In this document: piece after piece, positions 45,101-55,867 of the stretch
Layout of the letters: every line of letters begins with the position of its first letter
How positions within the stretch are numbered: position 1 is the first letter of the stretch
NCBI GenBank assembly: GCA_002778195.1
Contig: PCDI01000002.1
Location: forward strand, 3,981,234 to 4,045,233
From: Raffaelea ambrosiae
Taxonomy: Eukaryota > Ascomycota > Sordariomycetes > Ophiostomatales > Ophiostomataceae
Direction: 5' to 3'
Length of the DNA: 64,000 bases
Notes under the pieces: model-generated
The model's database searches: none
Told to the model about the DNA's origin: nothing
Seen by the model: the letters and a program-made list of their open reading frames with translations, nothing else
Position numbers and translations under genes: made by a program

Positions 45101-46671
45101 GGCGTTATTAGTCAGTTATTGCTCCTTTTTTTTTTTTTTGGATCCTCGCTCTCGCCGCCTGTCAACTTCGCCCGCAGGATGGTATGTAATAAATAGTTAG
45201 ATACGATAGTATGTGACCAGGTTGCTCGTACACAATTCTGGGGCCAGAGTCTTGGGTCTTGAGTCTTGAGTCTTGACTCGCCTCGCCTCGCCTAATTTTG
45301 CCCGCGAAGGATTGGTAATTCTTTGGCTCGCCAGGATCTTTATTTTCTTGTCCTTCCGAGCCAGGATGGCCTTGTACGTAGAGAAAATGCGTGGCGTATA
45401 GTGCAATAATTGCTGTGTCTTGGTAGTACCGCAACGGCGCCGAGCAGGTTGGGCAGAACAAGCCAGGTTTGAGCGAAGGTGAGACTGGAATGCTGGGCTG
45501 CTAGCAATACGATCCAAAAAAGGGTTTCTCCCTTTACATTTGTCTTGTTCCCAGAACAAGGACGAGTAAAATACCTGTGCCACCCCCCTACAGCTACAAA
45601 GGACTATGTATCTTGATGCTGGGTTACGTGTACTCGTAGAATACCCATCCCATGTAGGCCCAATCGAGGTCGCCTTCTTTGTTGGCAGCACAAGCAGTGT
45701 TGTCTGTTGTGACGAATGAGCTGAGGTCTGGCCAGTTATGGCAGCCATGGAGGAGGGGTTTGGCAGCGTGTGCCAACCATATGACAAGCAGGGAGGCAAC
45801 TTAAAACATGCCCTCAGCCGAAAAAAAAAAAAAAAAAAACCCTTCCACAAAAGAAGAAAGCAAAAAAAGGACCTCAAATATGAGCCAAATATGCGCCCAA
45901 ATATCAAGCGCCATAACAAAAAGAAACGCTCATATTGTGTTGTTCATAATACGAGAAAGGATACGTACGAGTACCTCACACTCGTTTGCCTCCTTCCTAC
46001 TTGTGTTCCTACCATGTACGATAGTGCTCACCAGTCGGTCCGTCCGGCGTGGTAATAGGAGACGCCCTGAACTACGACATAGGCCCGGGTGCATCGCCAC
46101 TCTCCAAAACGTGCCAGATTGAGGTCTGTTAGATAGAGCATGGGTTAAGCCGCGAAACAGGTTAGCATGGGGAGAGTTAACCATCCAATTCAGTCGAAAT
46201 TCAGTGCAACCGGGTAGCAACAGGAAACAGCAGAAGAAACAATGCAAAAAACAAGCTTCACCCCCAGCATCCCCCCAGCCTGTTCTCCCTCACATAGGAT
46301 GCCAAGTCGGGGGATTTGCAGCCCCGAAGAAACCATGAAATTTTAATGAAAGAAGGGCAACCCTTGTCCGACAGGTACCATGTAAAACGTGCACAGATCA
46401 CACTGAGGGCAGACCGCAGCAGACCGCAGCAGACCGTACGAGTACAAGTAGCATTGGGAGCCTGGCCAGGTCCAGGAAGGGAAGCTCATGATCCCTGGTC
46501 GAAGCTCTTTTCCCAACTTGCCATTTGTAAAATAAAGGGGTATTCAATTGCTGGTGGGATCTTTCTCATGTCAAACAAACATATTTAAAGGAGCAAATAC
46601 TGGCGGTGTGTTGCATATCTATCATCAGCTACAGGGTACTCGTCTATTCCGAGGGGGGGGGTGTTGTGCTC
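42105..46671. other. 4.5-kb intergenic region rich in short repeats
   Basis: Immediately upstream of the RlpA-like gene there is a minus-strand leader (42105-42480), then a 12-bp minisatellite (42591-42684) and a cluster of TACTCGTA octamers (42703-43013). From 43000 to 46670 I find overlapping open frames with no consistent codon bias and no motif, so no gene is called. Other items are a (TCGCC)n-like string with repeated TCTTGAGTC near 45245-45292 and poly-A runs near 45819-45839. Confidence 0.5.
42591..42684. repeat. Minisatellite with 12-bp unit GAGATACATAGT
   Basis: Imperfect tandem copies of ACATAGTGAGAT, then shorter ACATAGT units, ending in the palindrome AGTAACTAGTTACT. It lies in the upstream region of the minus-strand RlpA-like gene. 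Confidence 0.9.
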
Positions 46672-48049
46672 TCATTTCACTTCTTTGTTGGTCGTCTCGT
46701 TCGTGGCAATTTTCGCCGTTGCATTTCCATTCGCCTGGCCGTTCGCCTGGCCGTTCGCCTGGCCGTTCGCTTGGCCGTTCACTTGCTTCTTCTCCCTTTT
46801 GAGTTGTTGCGGTTGTTCTGTGGCCGCCTGTCCACCCTGCCCGGCTGTTTTCGCCTTCTTCCGGGTGATTTCGTACAGAAACAGCCCTTGTCGGCTGAAG
46901 ACGGGTCGCTCCACGTCCTCGACTTCGGTCACACAGAACCGCTTCTGCGCCTGCTTGAGGAACTGCATGTCGGCCCGCCGCCGCTTCTTGAAGCAGAAGT
47001 AGATGGTCGGACCGCTGTCGGTAGCATCACCGGCCCCGGTAGGCAGTGCGAGCAGGTCGGCCATTGTGGTCAACAGCAGCGGAAAAGCCGGCTCGAAGTA
47101 GACGCAGTCGGCAGCCAGCACAATCGTGGGCCGCAAGTCGCGGACATCTTGAGGGAGAGGATCACCCCTGTCGGAGAGGTCAGCGTTGGGGCAAAGACAG
47201 GAAGAAAAGACACAGAAAGGCAAGACGGCACTATCAGAAACCGCCCAAGTGACAACAACAAAGACAGGTCCCCCCAAGTGCCTCCCTCGCCCGCCGTGAG
47301 GAAGTCCTCTCACCAGTTCAGAATCAGCGCCTTGGCCTCGTTCTGCAGGCCGTTGAGATCAATGTTGTACTCCATGAGAGCGAACATGGGCAGCTGGTCG
47401 GTGACGTAGACCGGCGGGGGTTTCTGCGATGGCGACGAGATGTCGCTGCGGCTGCTATGACTCCGGTTCAAGGCCACCGCCAGGCCGACCAGGCCACCGC
47501 CAGCACCCAGCTCTAATCTGTAGGCAGGTCAGTGCTTGTCTGTGACGGACGACAAAGTTCGTGGGGGTAGGTAGTCCCGAGCCCTGAGGCAACCCCCTCC
47601 TCCCCGGGACCATTCTCCTTTCGGTGGTCGTCATGACCGTGGCAGTCGGTGCTGTCATCTTGATTTTTCGGACAGTCGGGTCCGTCTGCTCCCCCCGCCC
47701 CCCTCCGTCCTTCTGTAACCTACATCCGTGCTTCGGCCATCTCGGCTTGCCGGTATCGAAGCATGTGTCGTGCCAGGAGCATACCTGCGGGCCAGGTCTG
47801 TCCTCCACAGCCCTCCTTGAGGTCTTCGCGCAGCCGCAGGGGCGGCACAGGAGGACGCAAAAGGCCATCGAGGTCGAGGACGATCTCACCGGCAGACTTG
47901 TACGCGGGCAGCGGCGCGAGAGCCTCGACGGCGAGGTTTCCGGCTTCGGAGTCACTACTATCACCATTGCTCTGGTTTTGGTCGTCACGTCTGTTCTCTT
48001 GAACAGGTGTCTGATCGCCCACGAGCGACGATGACGAGGGGCTAGACAT
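46672..48049 (-). CDS. EFM6: Efm6-type protein-lysine methyltransferase
   Basis: Class I SAM-dependent methyltransferase of the METTL21 group. Yeast Efm6 methylates a lysine of translation elongation factor eEF1A. Three exons, 48049-47724, 47517-47314 and 47167-46672, join in phase (GTAGGT...ACAG and GTGAGA...ACAG), giving 341 residues. Motifs are GGQTWPAGMLLARHM, the SAM-binding LELGAGGGLVGLAVAL at the exon 1/2 junction, VYVTDQLPMFALMEYNI, LILNWGDPLP spanning the exon 2/3 junction, the post-II motif IVLAADCVYFEPAFPLLL, and FCFKKRRRADMQFLK with SRQGLFLYE near the end. A C-terminal tail carries four NGQA repeats encoded by a 12-bp minisatellite. Family assignment is good. The substrate is inferred from the yeast relative. 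Confidence 0.9.
46728..46784 (-). repeat. Coding 12-bp minisatellite (NGQA repeats)
   Basis: Four near-identical 12-bp units at the 3' end of the EFM6 gene code for NGQA repeats. The tract is in a tail outside the catalytic domain. Confidence 0.9.
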
Positions 48050-50626
48050 GGATGATGGGTCTTTCTTGTCTGGTAGGTTCCTAGTGGAGAGATAGAGATG
48101 CGACGCAACGAGGCTAGTTGTTCGCTCTCTCAGTCTTTCTCTCGGCTTATGTGTGTGTTTTACGCTTTGGCTTGCTTGTTTGCTTGTTTGCTTGTTTGCT
48201 TGTTTGGCCTTGTTTTGCCTTGCTTTGCCTTGCTTTGCCTTGCTTTGCCTTGCCTGTTCTGTTTGCTCTGCCTGTCTGCTTGATTGTCTGTGTGCCTGTT
48301 TTGTCTGCCTGTCTGCTTGTGTCTGCTTGCGCTGCTTGGTTTGTCGCGTTGCGGCTCGTCTGCGTGTCTGTTTTTTGTTTTTGTCTCTTATCCTTTGCAA
48401 CTTCTCCGGGCTCTCTTGTCTTCTGGCTCAAGGAACAGCTGGCCCAAGTTGTCTGTCTCCCTTGCTCGGCTCTTCCGGAGGGAAGATTTTTTTTGGGCCA
48501 GAGAAAGGAGTCTAACGTGCGTGTGTGGCCAGGAAGGGAGTGAGGAAGCGCGTTTGCTAAGCTCGTATGTGTGTTCGCGTTTCGTATGGTCTGGATGGGT
48601 GCATGCGAATTGTCGTCGCGCGCGTCCAGTTCACAGAGATTTCTGTCTCCCTCACCTTCTGCTTGATCGCTCCTGCTGTGGTGGTTGTCAGGATTTTGTG
48701 CGTGTGCTTGCCTTTTTCAGCTTTTTTGTCTCTTTTTGCCCTTCCCAACTAACGAGATTGGGTGCCCCGCCACAGGTCTTTTTTCTGCCCATTTTCTGCC
48801 CATTTCCGCTGCTTTGTGAGCCCAATCGCTCCTCCCTTTTTGGGCTCCCCTTTCTAATCGCGATACCAATTAAAGCAGTTATACCGCCCTTGCGTATCCT
48901 CAGGCCCCCCTCACTTTATTCTGGTTCTTCAACATTCCACAGGAAACGCGCCCCCACGATTCTTCGCGTTTTTTGAACCCATGAACTTGGAGTGACCGTC
49001 GTGTCTGTGTGCCTCTGAATCTGAGCCTGACGGTGCCTGTTTCTTCGTCTCCGCCCCCATCTGGGACTTGTCAATGGTTCCTCGGCACTTGGGTAACTCC
49101 CTGAGCTGGTTCGCTATGAAAGTTTTGCACAGCTCCGCGTTCTCACTTATTCTTTCCCCCTCAACCATTTCATTATACACTACCATAAAAAATCGTGACA
49201 TGGAGATATACCCTGGGAAGCTTCCAGGGGAACCCGCCGCAGAGACCCGGTGGCCGGGTGAGAGGTGTGCTTGAACTTAGGCTGCGTCTTAGTCGACGAT
49301 GCCGCGAATGGCAGCACATGACGCCAGCTAAGGAGCCGTCCCTTTATTGGCGTGTGCAGCCTAAAAGGCATCCCTTCCTTCCGCCCCGTTGTACTGGAAT
49401 GCGAATGCCCTTGAGAGGGAGCATTATCACGAAGAGCTTCACGCGTAGTGCCATGGCTACGCGTTTGCGGTTTGCTGTTTGGTTGCTGGCTGGAGCTTTT
49501 TCGTGCTGCCGGATGCTCAGCTCTGTGCAAGCAAGTTTCGCTTTGTTCATGCCCGCATCTGCCTGAAGACCTGGAGAGACGCGCGATCTGAACGGCAACG
49601 ATGCTCGTTGTCCACCTGTGGAGGTGGACCTTCAACCGCCGCCGTCTGTCATCGTCCTCCGGTCTGGCATTCTCAACTCGGCTGCGCTACTGCATGCTCT
49701 TTCGCCATGGCCCCTCTTGCCAATGATCTGGTATCTTGGGCTGCCGCTGGCGTCCTTCCTGGCCGACCTTGGTTGGTTGGGGAACAGGGTTTAACTCCCC
49801 TTTGGGCAATAGCTTCGGCTCGGCTGACTTACACGTAACGCCATGCTCACCACTTGGGGCAGTGGGGCGACGTCGTTGTGTACACGAGTCCTCGTAACGC
49901 GCAGCCACCACTTACACGATTCATTTTCTGCCGGACCAAGTGGACGGCTTAGCAAAAGAGAAAGGTCGTGGCCAAAAAAAAAAAAAATTGGAGGGGAAAG
50001 GTGAGGGAGAACAAGATACAGGCATGAGGAATGCTCAGACTAGATTGACCATCCCTTTTCTCTTTAACTACTCTTGAGAGAATGGATGCCTTTTCTTCAG
50101 CTTCTACCTCGCGTCTCGCGTCCTTTGCTTCTGGTAGTCACCTCTTCTCCATTTGCTCCTCCTTCCCGCTTGCCGTTTGATTTGGTGCTTTATACCCAAG
50201 CCCCCCTCGTTGCTTCTTAGCATCGCTGTCATGGTCCCAGGGTGCTTGCAAGAGGGAATTCAATTTCTCGCCAGACCCCGTCCATTCCAGTCCTTCCCGG
50301 ACACCTTCTGTGGGACATGCATTCCTCCCCCTACCCCTCCCCCCCTCTCCCCTCTCTCTCTTCTCTTTCCTCTCTTTTGTTCTCTCCATCCGCTCTTCTC
50401 TGCCGTCTGGTTCTCTTTCGTTTCTCTGCCTGTCAATCTTTCTTCATCTTCTCAATCGTAATTGCGGTCCTTTTCCTAGCTTTCTTCCTCACCATTCGCA
50501 CTCCTTTCTCCGCAGAATTCTTCTCTGTCCCATTTCCTGTTCGTTATGTTTTCTGTACTCGTTGGCTTCATTCTCTCGCCTCGTGCATAGTGCAGCTAGC
50601 AAGACCATATCGGTTAATCTCTTGCT
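48050..50626. other. Divergent intergenic region between EFM6 and AXL2
   Basis: Shared upstream region of the two divergent genes, with no supported gene. Next to EFM6 lie GCTTGTTT and TTGCTTTGCC repeats (about 48169-48255). Close to AXL2 there is a CT-rich tract (50320-50530) typical of fungal promoters. A poly-A run is at about 49975-49987. Confidence 0.6.
48169..48255. repeat. Tandem GCTTGTTT and TTGCTTTGCC repeats
   Basis: About four copies of an 8-bp unit followed by about five copies of a 10-bp unit, both pyrimidine/T-rich on the plus strand, in the 5' region of the minus-strand methyltransferase gene. Confidence 0.85.
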
Positions 50627-53600
50627 ATGACGACCAGCGCCAACCACCGGTATCTGTCCAACCTGCGGGTTGACGAGATGCTTGTGGCGGTGGTGATCCG
50701 GGCTCTGGCCTTGGCTGGCCTCTTCCGGCTTGCCAGCAGCTCTCCCGTCGTCACCTTCCCAGTCAATGCCCAGGTTCCTCCTGTGGCCAGGATAGGACAG
50801 TCGTTCTCTTTCATTTTTGCAGCCAACACATTCACATCATCGTCGTCTATGACGTATTCACTCGACAATGCACCAAATTGGCTCTTCATCGACTCCAACA
50901 AACGGTGGCTGCATGGAACGCCGCAGGATTCCGACGTTGAAACCGGGAATGTGGTTGGCATTTCAGCCAATCTTATTGCCACGGACGAGACCGGCTCGAC
51001 AGCTTCAAACGTGACATTGGTAGTCTCCCGGCATGATGCGCCTACAGTCCGGACACCTCTCTCACAGCAGCTCCCTGACTTTGGTATTCCATATTCGACA
51101 CCTTCGTCTCTGCTTGCCTATCCCGATCACAGCCTCTCGTTCACGCTTGATGCGGATACGTTCTCCTCTTCTGGCCTAAACTATTATGCTGTCTCCGGGG
51201 ACAACTCCCCATTTCCCTCTTGGTTGACCTTCAACCCAGGAAAGCTCACATTTTCTGGCACCACGCCATCGCTGGACTCTCTCGTCGAGCCACCTCAGAC
51301 TTTTGGCTTTCAACTGATTGCTTCGGATGTTGCTGGATTTTCAGCTACGGCCATTGCTTTCTCTATTGTGGTTGGGAACCATGAGATCACTGTCGACGAT
51401 CCTGATGTCGTTCTCAATGCCAGCATTGGGAAAGAGATTGTGTACACGGGGTTCCAAACCGGCGTCAAGATTGACAGCAATCAAGCTGGCCCCACGAACC
51501 TGTCGGCCACCGTTAGCTCCGAATCACCACTCCCTGACTGGCTGACGTTCCACAATGACACCTGGGAATTGAGTGGCACCCCTCCATCCTCAGCACAGCA
51601 TGTAGCCTTCACAATCGGCTTCTCCGATGCCCATGCGGACATGGTCAATGTCACCGTCCAGATTGACATTGCAGATGGCAAAGTGTTCAAGGACAACCTC
51701 CCCGGCATGCAGGCACAACGAGGAAGCTTCTTCTCTCTGAACCTGACATCGTACCTTCGCCAAACCTCGGGGGTTGAGGCAAGCGTTGAAACCCAGCCGG
51801 AAGAAGACTGGCTCCGCTTAGACCAGCAATCTCTCACACTGACTGGAACGGTGCCCATCAACGAGACCGCGTCGTCGGTGTCTGTGTCAGTACAGGCCAG
51901 ACTGACCAACACCAACACCACAGAGAGCCAAACGTTTTTGCTCGAGATCTTGTCGGGACCAGATTCAGACAATAATGCTACCACCCCGGTCACCACAATA
52001 CCCATTGCATCAGCCACTGGCGTGACGACGGCAGCAGGCAGCTTCAACAGCACCCCGCGGAAGACAATCCTGCTTGCTGTACTGATCCCAATCATGTCAC
52101 TCTGTCTCGTTCTCCTTATGATAGCATGCTGCGCCTGCTACCGGAGAAGGCGAAAACGTGCGACGCTCTCCACACAGACATCGAGCCAGACCCTTTCGGG
52201 TGCTACAGCAACCAATTCGGCCTCGGATAACACAAAGGAAGTCAATTTGGGGTACCAAGCCCACATTTTTCACGAAGTTGCTGTTGCGCCACACAATAAG
52301 AAGACCGAGAAGGTGGAGGATGTCGAGAGAAGAGGGGGTCCAGCTCCTTTGCAGCGCTTGTCAAAGCCTCGGATTGTGGTTGAGGACTTGTCAGACCAGT
52401 CGTCGGAGATCCATGAACAGGCTCGCATCACAAGCATCAACTATGGCGATGATGCATCAGACATTGGGGGCGACGGCCACATTCCCGACTTTCCAGCACC
52501 CCCATTCGGGTCCACATCTAGCAAGGCATCGTCAAAAGGCAGTAATGTCGCCATGATCAGCCCCAGCCAGTGGCTTTTTGAAGAGTCCACTCTGCTCTCT
52601 GACGACGCGCCTGGCTCGTCAGCATCTCATGGAGAGATGAATGTCGCCAGTAACCTTGGAGACAACACACAGGACCAGACACGTATCCATGATTCTGCTG
52701 CCAATGAGAACAGCGTGTTTGCCTCTGCAATTGACTCCAGACACCGCATTGCCAGATCCATCCCGCTTACTGGTGTCACCCTGGAAAGCAGTCCTGTGGG
52801 AAGCTACCCACAGGAGGCCGTCCCCATCCAGGAAGAGGTTTCTGGAGATGGAGGAAACTCCATAATTGCCCCTGACTTTACGAGATTGACAATCAACAAC
52901 TGCCAGTCAGATCCGGATATCACGGGTAATCAGAATCGGGGCATGCGGTCTCTTAGTCGCTTTACAAGCAGGTTCGGCAATTGGTTCCAGAGGCCGGGTG
53001 ACACGGCCCGGGATACTCTTCCGGAGTGTGCATCGTCGATCAACACAGAATTGGGAAGCGTGGTCATCGACGACGTAACGACAGCCCAGCCATATAGACC
53101 ACGTCCGATCTACGTGAGCGGTACCAGCCGTGTCATTCCCGAAGGTTGGCCGCATTCTAGCCCCCTGTGGTCAAATCCAGTAGGAGGATGCGGCAGCTCC
53201 GGAAGCCGAAGCTCATCAACTACACACCCTGCCACAGTAATATACGGCAACATTGACTGGATGCCCGACGATGAGGAGCCCCGGATACGTGAGCGTGGCA
53301 TTGTTCGGGCGCACCGACAGGCAGGAACGTACGGCCTTGGTAATGGCGGCGAGTCGGACTGGAGCGGAGAAGGTGACGAAGATTGGGATGTGGAAGGTGA
53401 TGAAAACATCCGGCTCGACCCTCCGGTGCCGGTTTTTCTGAGACGTATATGTGTGCGGGAAACAACCAACTTATCAGAAGAAATTGCCACCTCGTTGCGC
53501 GATCGCCGGCCGACCAGCAACGGGAGTGGCTTGAGTGGCATATCGGCTGCCATGGAGGAGGTGCGGAGTTCGCTGCTTTTCCCGCAGGACCACACACACG

Positions 53601-54091
53601 ACGATACAATACACAGCCGACTGCAGACGACCTCCATGTCTTCCAATTCATGGGTGACAACAAGCTCGAGCGAGCCGAACTGGACCAGCCTCTACAACTT
53701 TGTCCTGCCCAGGAGGCAAATGCCACAAGTAGGAGACCCAGCCGTTCCCCAGGCTTCGCGGACAACAGAGATGCAACCCCAAATGGCCCGTGATGGCGCC
53801 GCCTCTTCCAGTTCTGGGGCAGGCTATGCTTCTGGCTATGTCCGGGATACACAGACAGAGCCGTATGGGCTGCAGAATGTGCAGAATTTGCAGCATGGTG
53901 GCTTTGTCTTTACAGGTCACACCTCTCGGGAAGACATGGTGCCCGGAGCCTACCCAGAGTCGAGTTCGGGGTCGAAGGGAGAACTGCGCCCAGATGGGGC
54001 CCAGTATGGCCGTGTCCAGTTACTCGCACTCGCACATAGCCTCAGGTGTGTCCAACAACTCGGTCAGCACTGGTTACAGAGTCTTATCTAG
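50627..54091 (+). CDS. AXL2: Axl2-like cadherin-fold plasma-membrane protein
   Basis: Homologue of the axial bud-site selection protein Axl2/Bud10, a type I membrane protein that marks cell-polarity and septation sites. The single-exon frame has 1154 residues. The ATG at 50627 precedes a hydrophobic signal near residues 18-40 (MLVAVVIRALALAGLF; an in-frame ATG at 50678 is an alternative start). Four cadherin-like (CADG) units follow, each with a W-L-x-F/I type motif: APNWLFIDSNKRWLHGTP, PSWLTFNPGKLTFSGTTP, PDWLTFHNDTWELSGTPP and EDWLRLDQQSLTLTGTVP. N-glycosylation sites are frequent. One membrane segment (TILLAVLIPIMSLCLVLLMIACC) lies near residue 483-505, followed by RRRRKR and a long acidic/Ser-rich cytoplasmic tail. 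The last 30 residues look atypical, and another frame over the same DNA runs to 54140 with a plausible tail. Confidence 0.92.
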   Translation: MTTSANHRYLSNLRVDEMLVAVVIRALALAGLFRLASSSPVVTFPVNAQVPPVARIGQSFSFIFAANTFTSSSSMTYSLDNAPNWLFIDSNKRWLHGTPQDSDVETGNVVGISANLIATDETGSTASNVTLVVSRHDAPTVRTPLSQQLPDFGIPYSTPSSLLAYPDHSLSFTLDADTFSSSGLNYYAVSGDNSPFPSWLTFNPGKLTFSGTTPSLDSLVEPPQTFGFQLIASDVAGFSATAIAFSIVVGNHEITVDDPDVVLNASIGKEIVYTGFQTGVKIDSNQAGPTNLSATVSSESPLPDWLTFHNDTWELSGTPPSSAQHVAFTIGFSDAHADMVNVTVQIDIADGKVFKDNLPGMQAQRGSFFSLNLTSYLRQTSGVEASVETQPEEDWLRLDQQSLTLTGTVPINETASSVSVSVQARLTNTNTTESQTFLLEILSGPDSDNNATTPVTTIPIASATGVTTAAGSFNSTPRKTILLAVLIPIMSLCLVLLMIACCACYRRRRKRATLSTQTSSQTLSGATATNSASDNTKEVNLGYQAHIFHEVAVAPHNKKTEKVEDVERRGGPAPLQRLSKPRIVVEDLSDQSSEIHEQARITSINYGDDASDIGGDGHIPDFPAPPFGSTSSKASSKGSNVAMISPSQWLFEESTLLSDDAPGSSASHGEMNVASNLGDNTQDQTRIHDSAANENSVFASAIDSRHRIARSIPLTGVTLESSPVGSYPQEAVPIQEEVSGDGGNSIIAPDFTRLTINNCQSDPDITGNQNRGMRSLSRFTSRFGNWFQRPGDTARDTLPECASSINTELGSVVIDDVTTAQPYRPRPIYVSGTSRVIPEGWPHSSPLWSNPVGGCGSSGSRSSSTTHPATVIYGNIDWMPDDEEPRIRERGIVRAHRQAGTYGLGNGGESDWSGEGDEDWDVEGDENIRLDPPVPVFLRRICVRETTNLSEEIATSLRDRRPTSNGSGLSGISAAMEEVRSSLLFPQDHTHDDTIHSRLQTTSMSSNSWVTTSSSEPNWTSLYNFVLPRRQMPQVGDPAVPQASRTTEMQPQMARDGAASSSSGAGYASGYVRDTQTEPYGLQNVQNLQHGGFVFTGHTSREDMVPGAYPESSSGSKGELRPDGAQYGRVQLLALAHSLRCVQQLGQHWLQSLI

Positions 54092-55480
54092 ATATAGGGA
54101 AGACGAGTTTGGTCAGTTGTTTGGGGGGAAATGGATGTAATAATACTGTAAGTCGGAGAAGGGGCTGTGTGGATTAATGTTAGCATGGCCTTTGTTTTCT
54201 TTTGTTGTTTTCTTTTGTTGTTTTCTTTTGTTGTTTTCTTTTGTTGTTTTCTTTTCTGGTTTCATTTCAGTTGTTTTTTTGCCCTCGTTGTAGATACCTT
54301 TGCAGATACCTTTCGTAAGTTTAATTTTGCTGTTTCTAGATAGGAAGGCAATCGAGTGAGAACGAGAGGGGACATTAAAGCAGTCAATGAGATTCGTGTA
54401 AAGCTCCAGCAATTTCTTCGGCGTGGGTATGACACCACCACCAGCCGACCGCCGTCGACTCTGGCTCTCTCGAAACATCATCCACGGCAACTCAAGCTCC
54501 AAGCCAACCCACACGACCAAGAAATTTCAAGCTCCACGGTTGTCGTGAATGCCTCACTTAGCTATACACCGTCATTCTTGGCATGCATCCCCTGATGCTT
54601 ACTGGTTGTCGTAGATCCAGTAGCTGTTAGGCGTTATATGAACCCAAGGTGAGATGCACGGGGCTGATTTCATTATTTCTATGTCGCCAGCCAGGGTCTC
54701 GTTGTACGAAAGGGATCACCTATGCTCGAAATAGGTCGAGATTGCTATAGGTATGGGGCCTATGTTGCAATCTGCTTGTTTTCGGATCAGCGGAATGGTT
54801 GTAAACAGGCAGTGTGACAGACAAACAAATCGACGTGATAAAAAAAGGGTCACTGGGAGCAACAATGCATGAGCGAATGACATAGCCCTGCGTGGAGCAT
54901 GCAGGACTCGGGAGCGCCGTCGTCTGTATTAACTCGTAACCAGTTGCTAGTTATGTAGGGCAATAGCATGCAGTGACCTATTTTTTGCACCACCCCCCAT
55001 TTCAGAAACCCGTTTCATCCATAGCATTGCCCCCTTTGGGGGCCGTGACGTACGAAGGGTAGGCAAGGCTGCCTTGGCGAAGGCCGAGAAGAGTGCCCAG
55101 GCGCACAGCTGAGAAGCAAAATTTGCACCAAGAGAGAGAGAAAGAGAGAGTGAGAGCGAGACGGTGAAAAATTCGTCTCTTGGCATTAAAAAAGTGAGAG
55201 GAAATGTGCACAATTCAGGCAGCCCGATCAATCAAAAGGAGACCTAAGACCGGACAGCACTGGCAGCACATAATCGGACGCCTGAAACGCAACCTCTGCC
55301 TACCAATGGGTGCTGTATGTCGCGTGTTGCGTTCTTTTTGTTTTCTGCGAGGCAGACAAGCTGTCGGCCTTTCTTGGTGCACACCAATACAACACAGCAC
55401 TACACACCGCGTAATAGTTGCCATGCATGTCGGGAGGGAACTGACACCCGTTTTGATGTCTGTATTGTTAGCTCAATAGA
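54092..55480. other. Intergenic region
   Basis: 3' flank of AXL2 with a 13-bp tandem repeat at 54194-54255, then A/T-mixed sequence, and a (GA)n tract near 55131-55159. No gene is supported. Confidence 0.55.
54194..54255. repeat. 13-bp tandem repeat GTTTTCTTTTGTT, 4.8 copies
   Basis: Perfect tandem T-rich units in the 3' flank of AXL2, probably in the untranslated or terminator region. Confidence 0.92.
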
Positions 55481-55800
55481 CTATATAAGTCTGGATGAAG
55501 TCACTGCAGCTGGGTGGTCTTCCAAGAGTTTGTGAATAGGCGATATCTTTTCAATAGCCACAGCCTTGCCGTCCTTCTTGTACATTCTTGCACACAGGGC
55601 TCTCCCATCTGGGCTCATTGTATTCCCATTGCGAAAGGGGCTCGACTCAGCCTCCTTGCTCCGCTCGACGGGAAAAACACAGACTATGAAGTCCTCCCCT
55701 ACGTGGCCGCTTGCTAGAGCCAAGGAGTCTCTAGCCTCATCTACGTTGGTTCCGCCTTCGGCCAGGTAAGACACGAAAGACGAGAAAGGGAAACCTGCAG
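55481..55800 (-). CDS. Possible terminal exon of an unidentified minus-strand gene
   Basis: A minus-strand frame ends at a TAG at 55481 and reads protein-like sequence (ESSPFRNGNTMSPDGRALC, then MYKKDGKAVAIEKISPIHKL). It begins just after a strong acceptor-like tract (poly-T then CTGCAG near 55796-55800). It would therefore be the last exon of a gene whose upstream exons I could not identify, because the DNA ahead of it looks coding on the plus strand. The plus strand of this interval also contains a strong GTAAGA donor near 55775, so strand choice is unsettled. No family is recognised. Confidence 0.3.
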
Positions 55801-55867
55801 AAAAAAAAAAAAGGAAGCCACCAATCCAAGCTAGGACAAGCGAAGGCAGACAGGCGGGTGTGTATGG

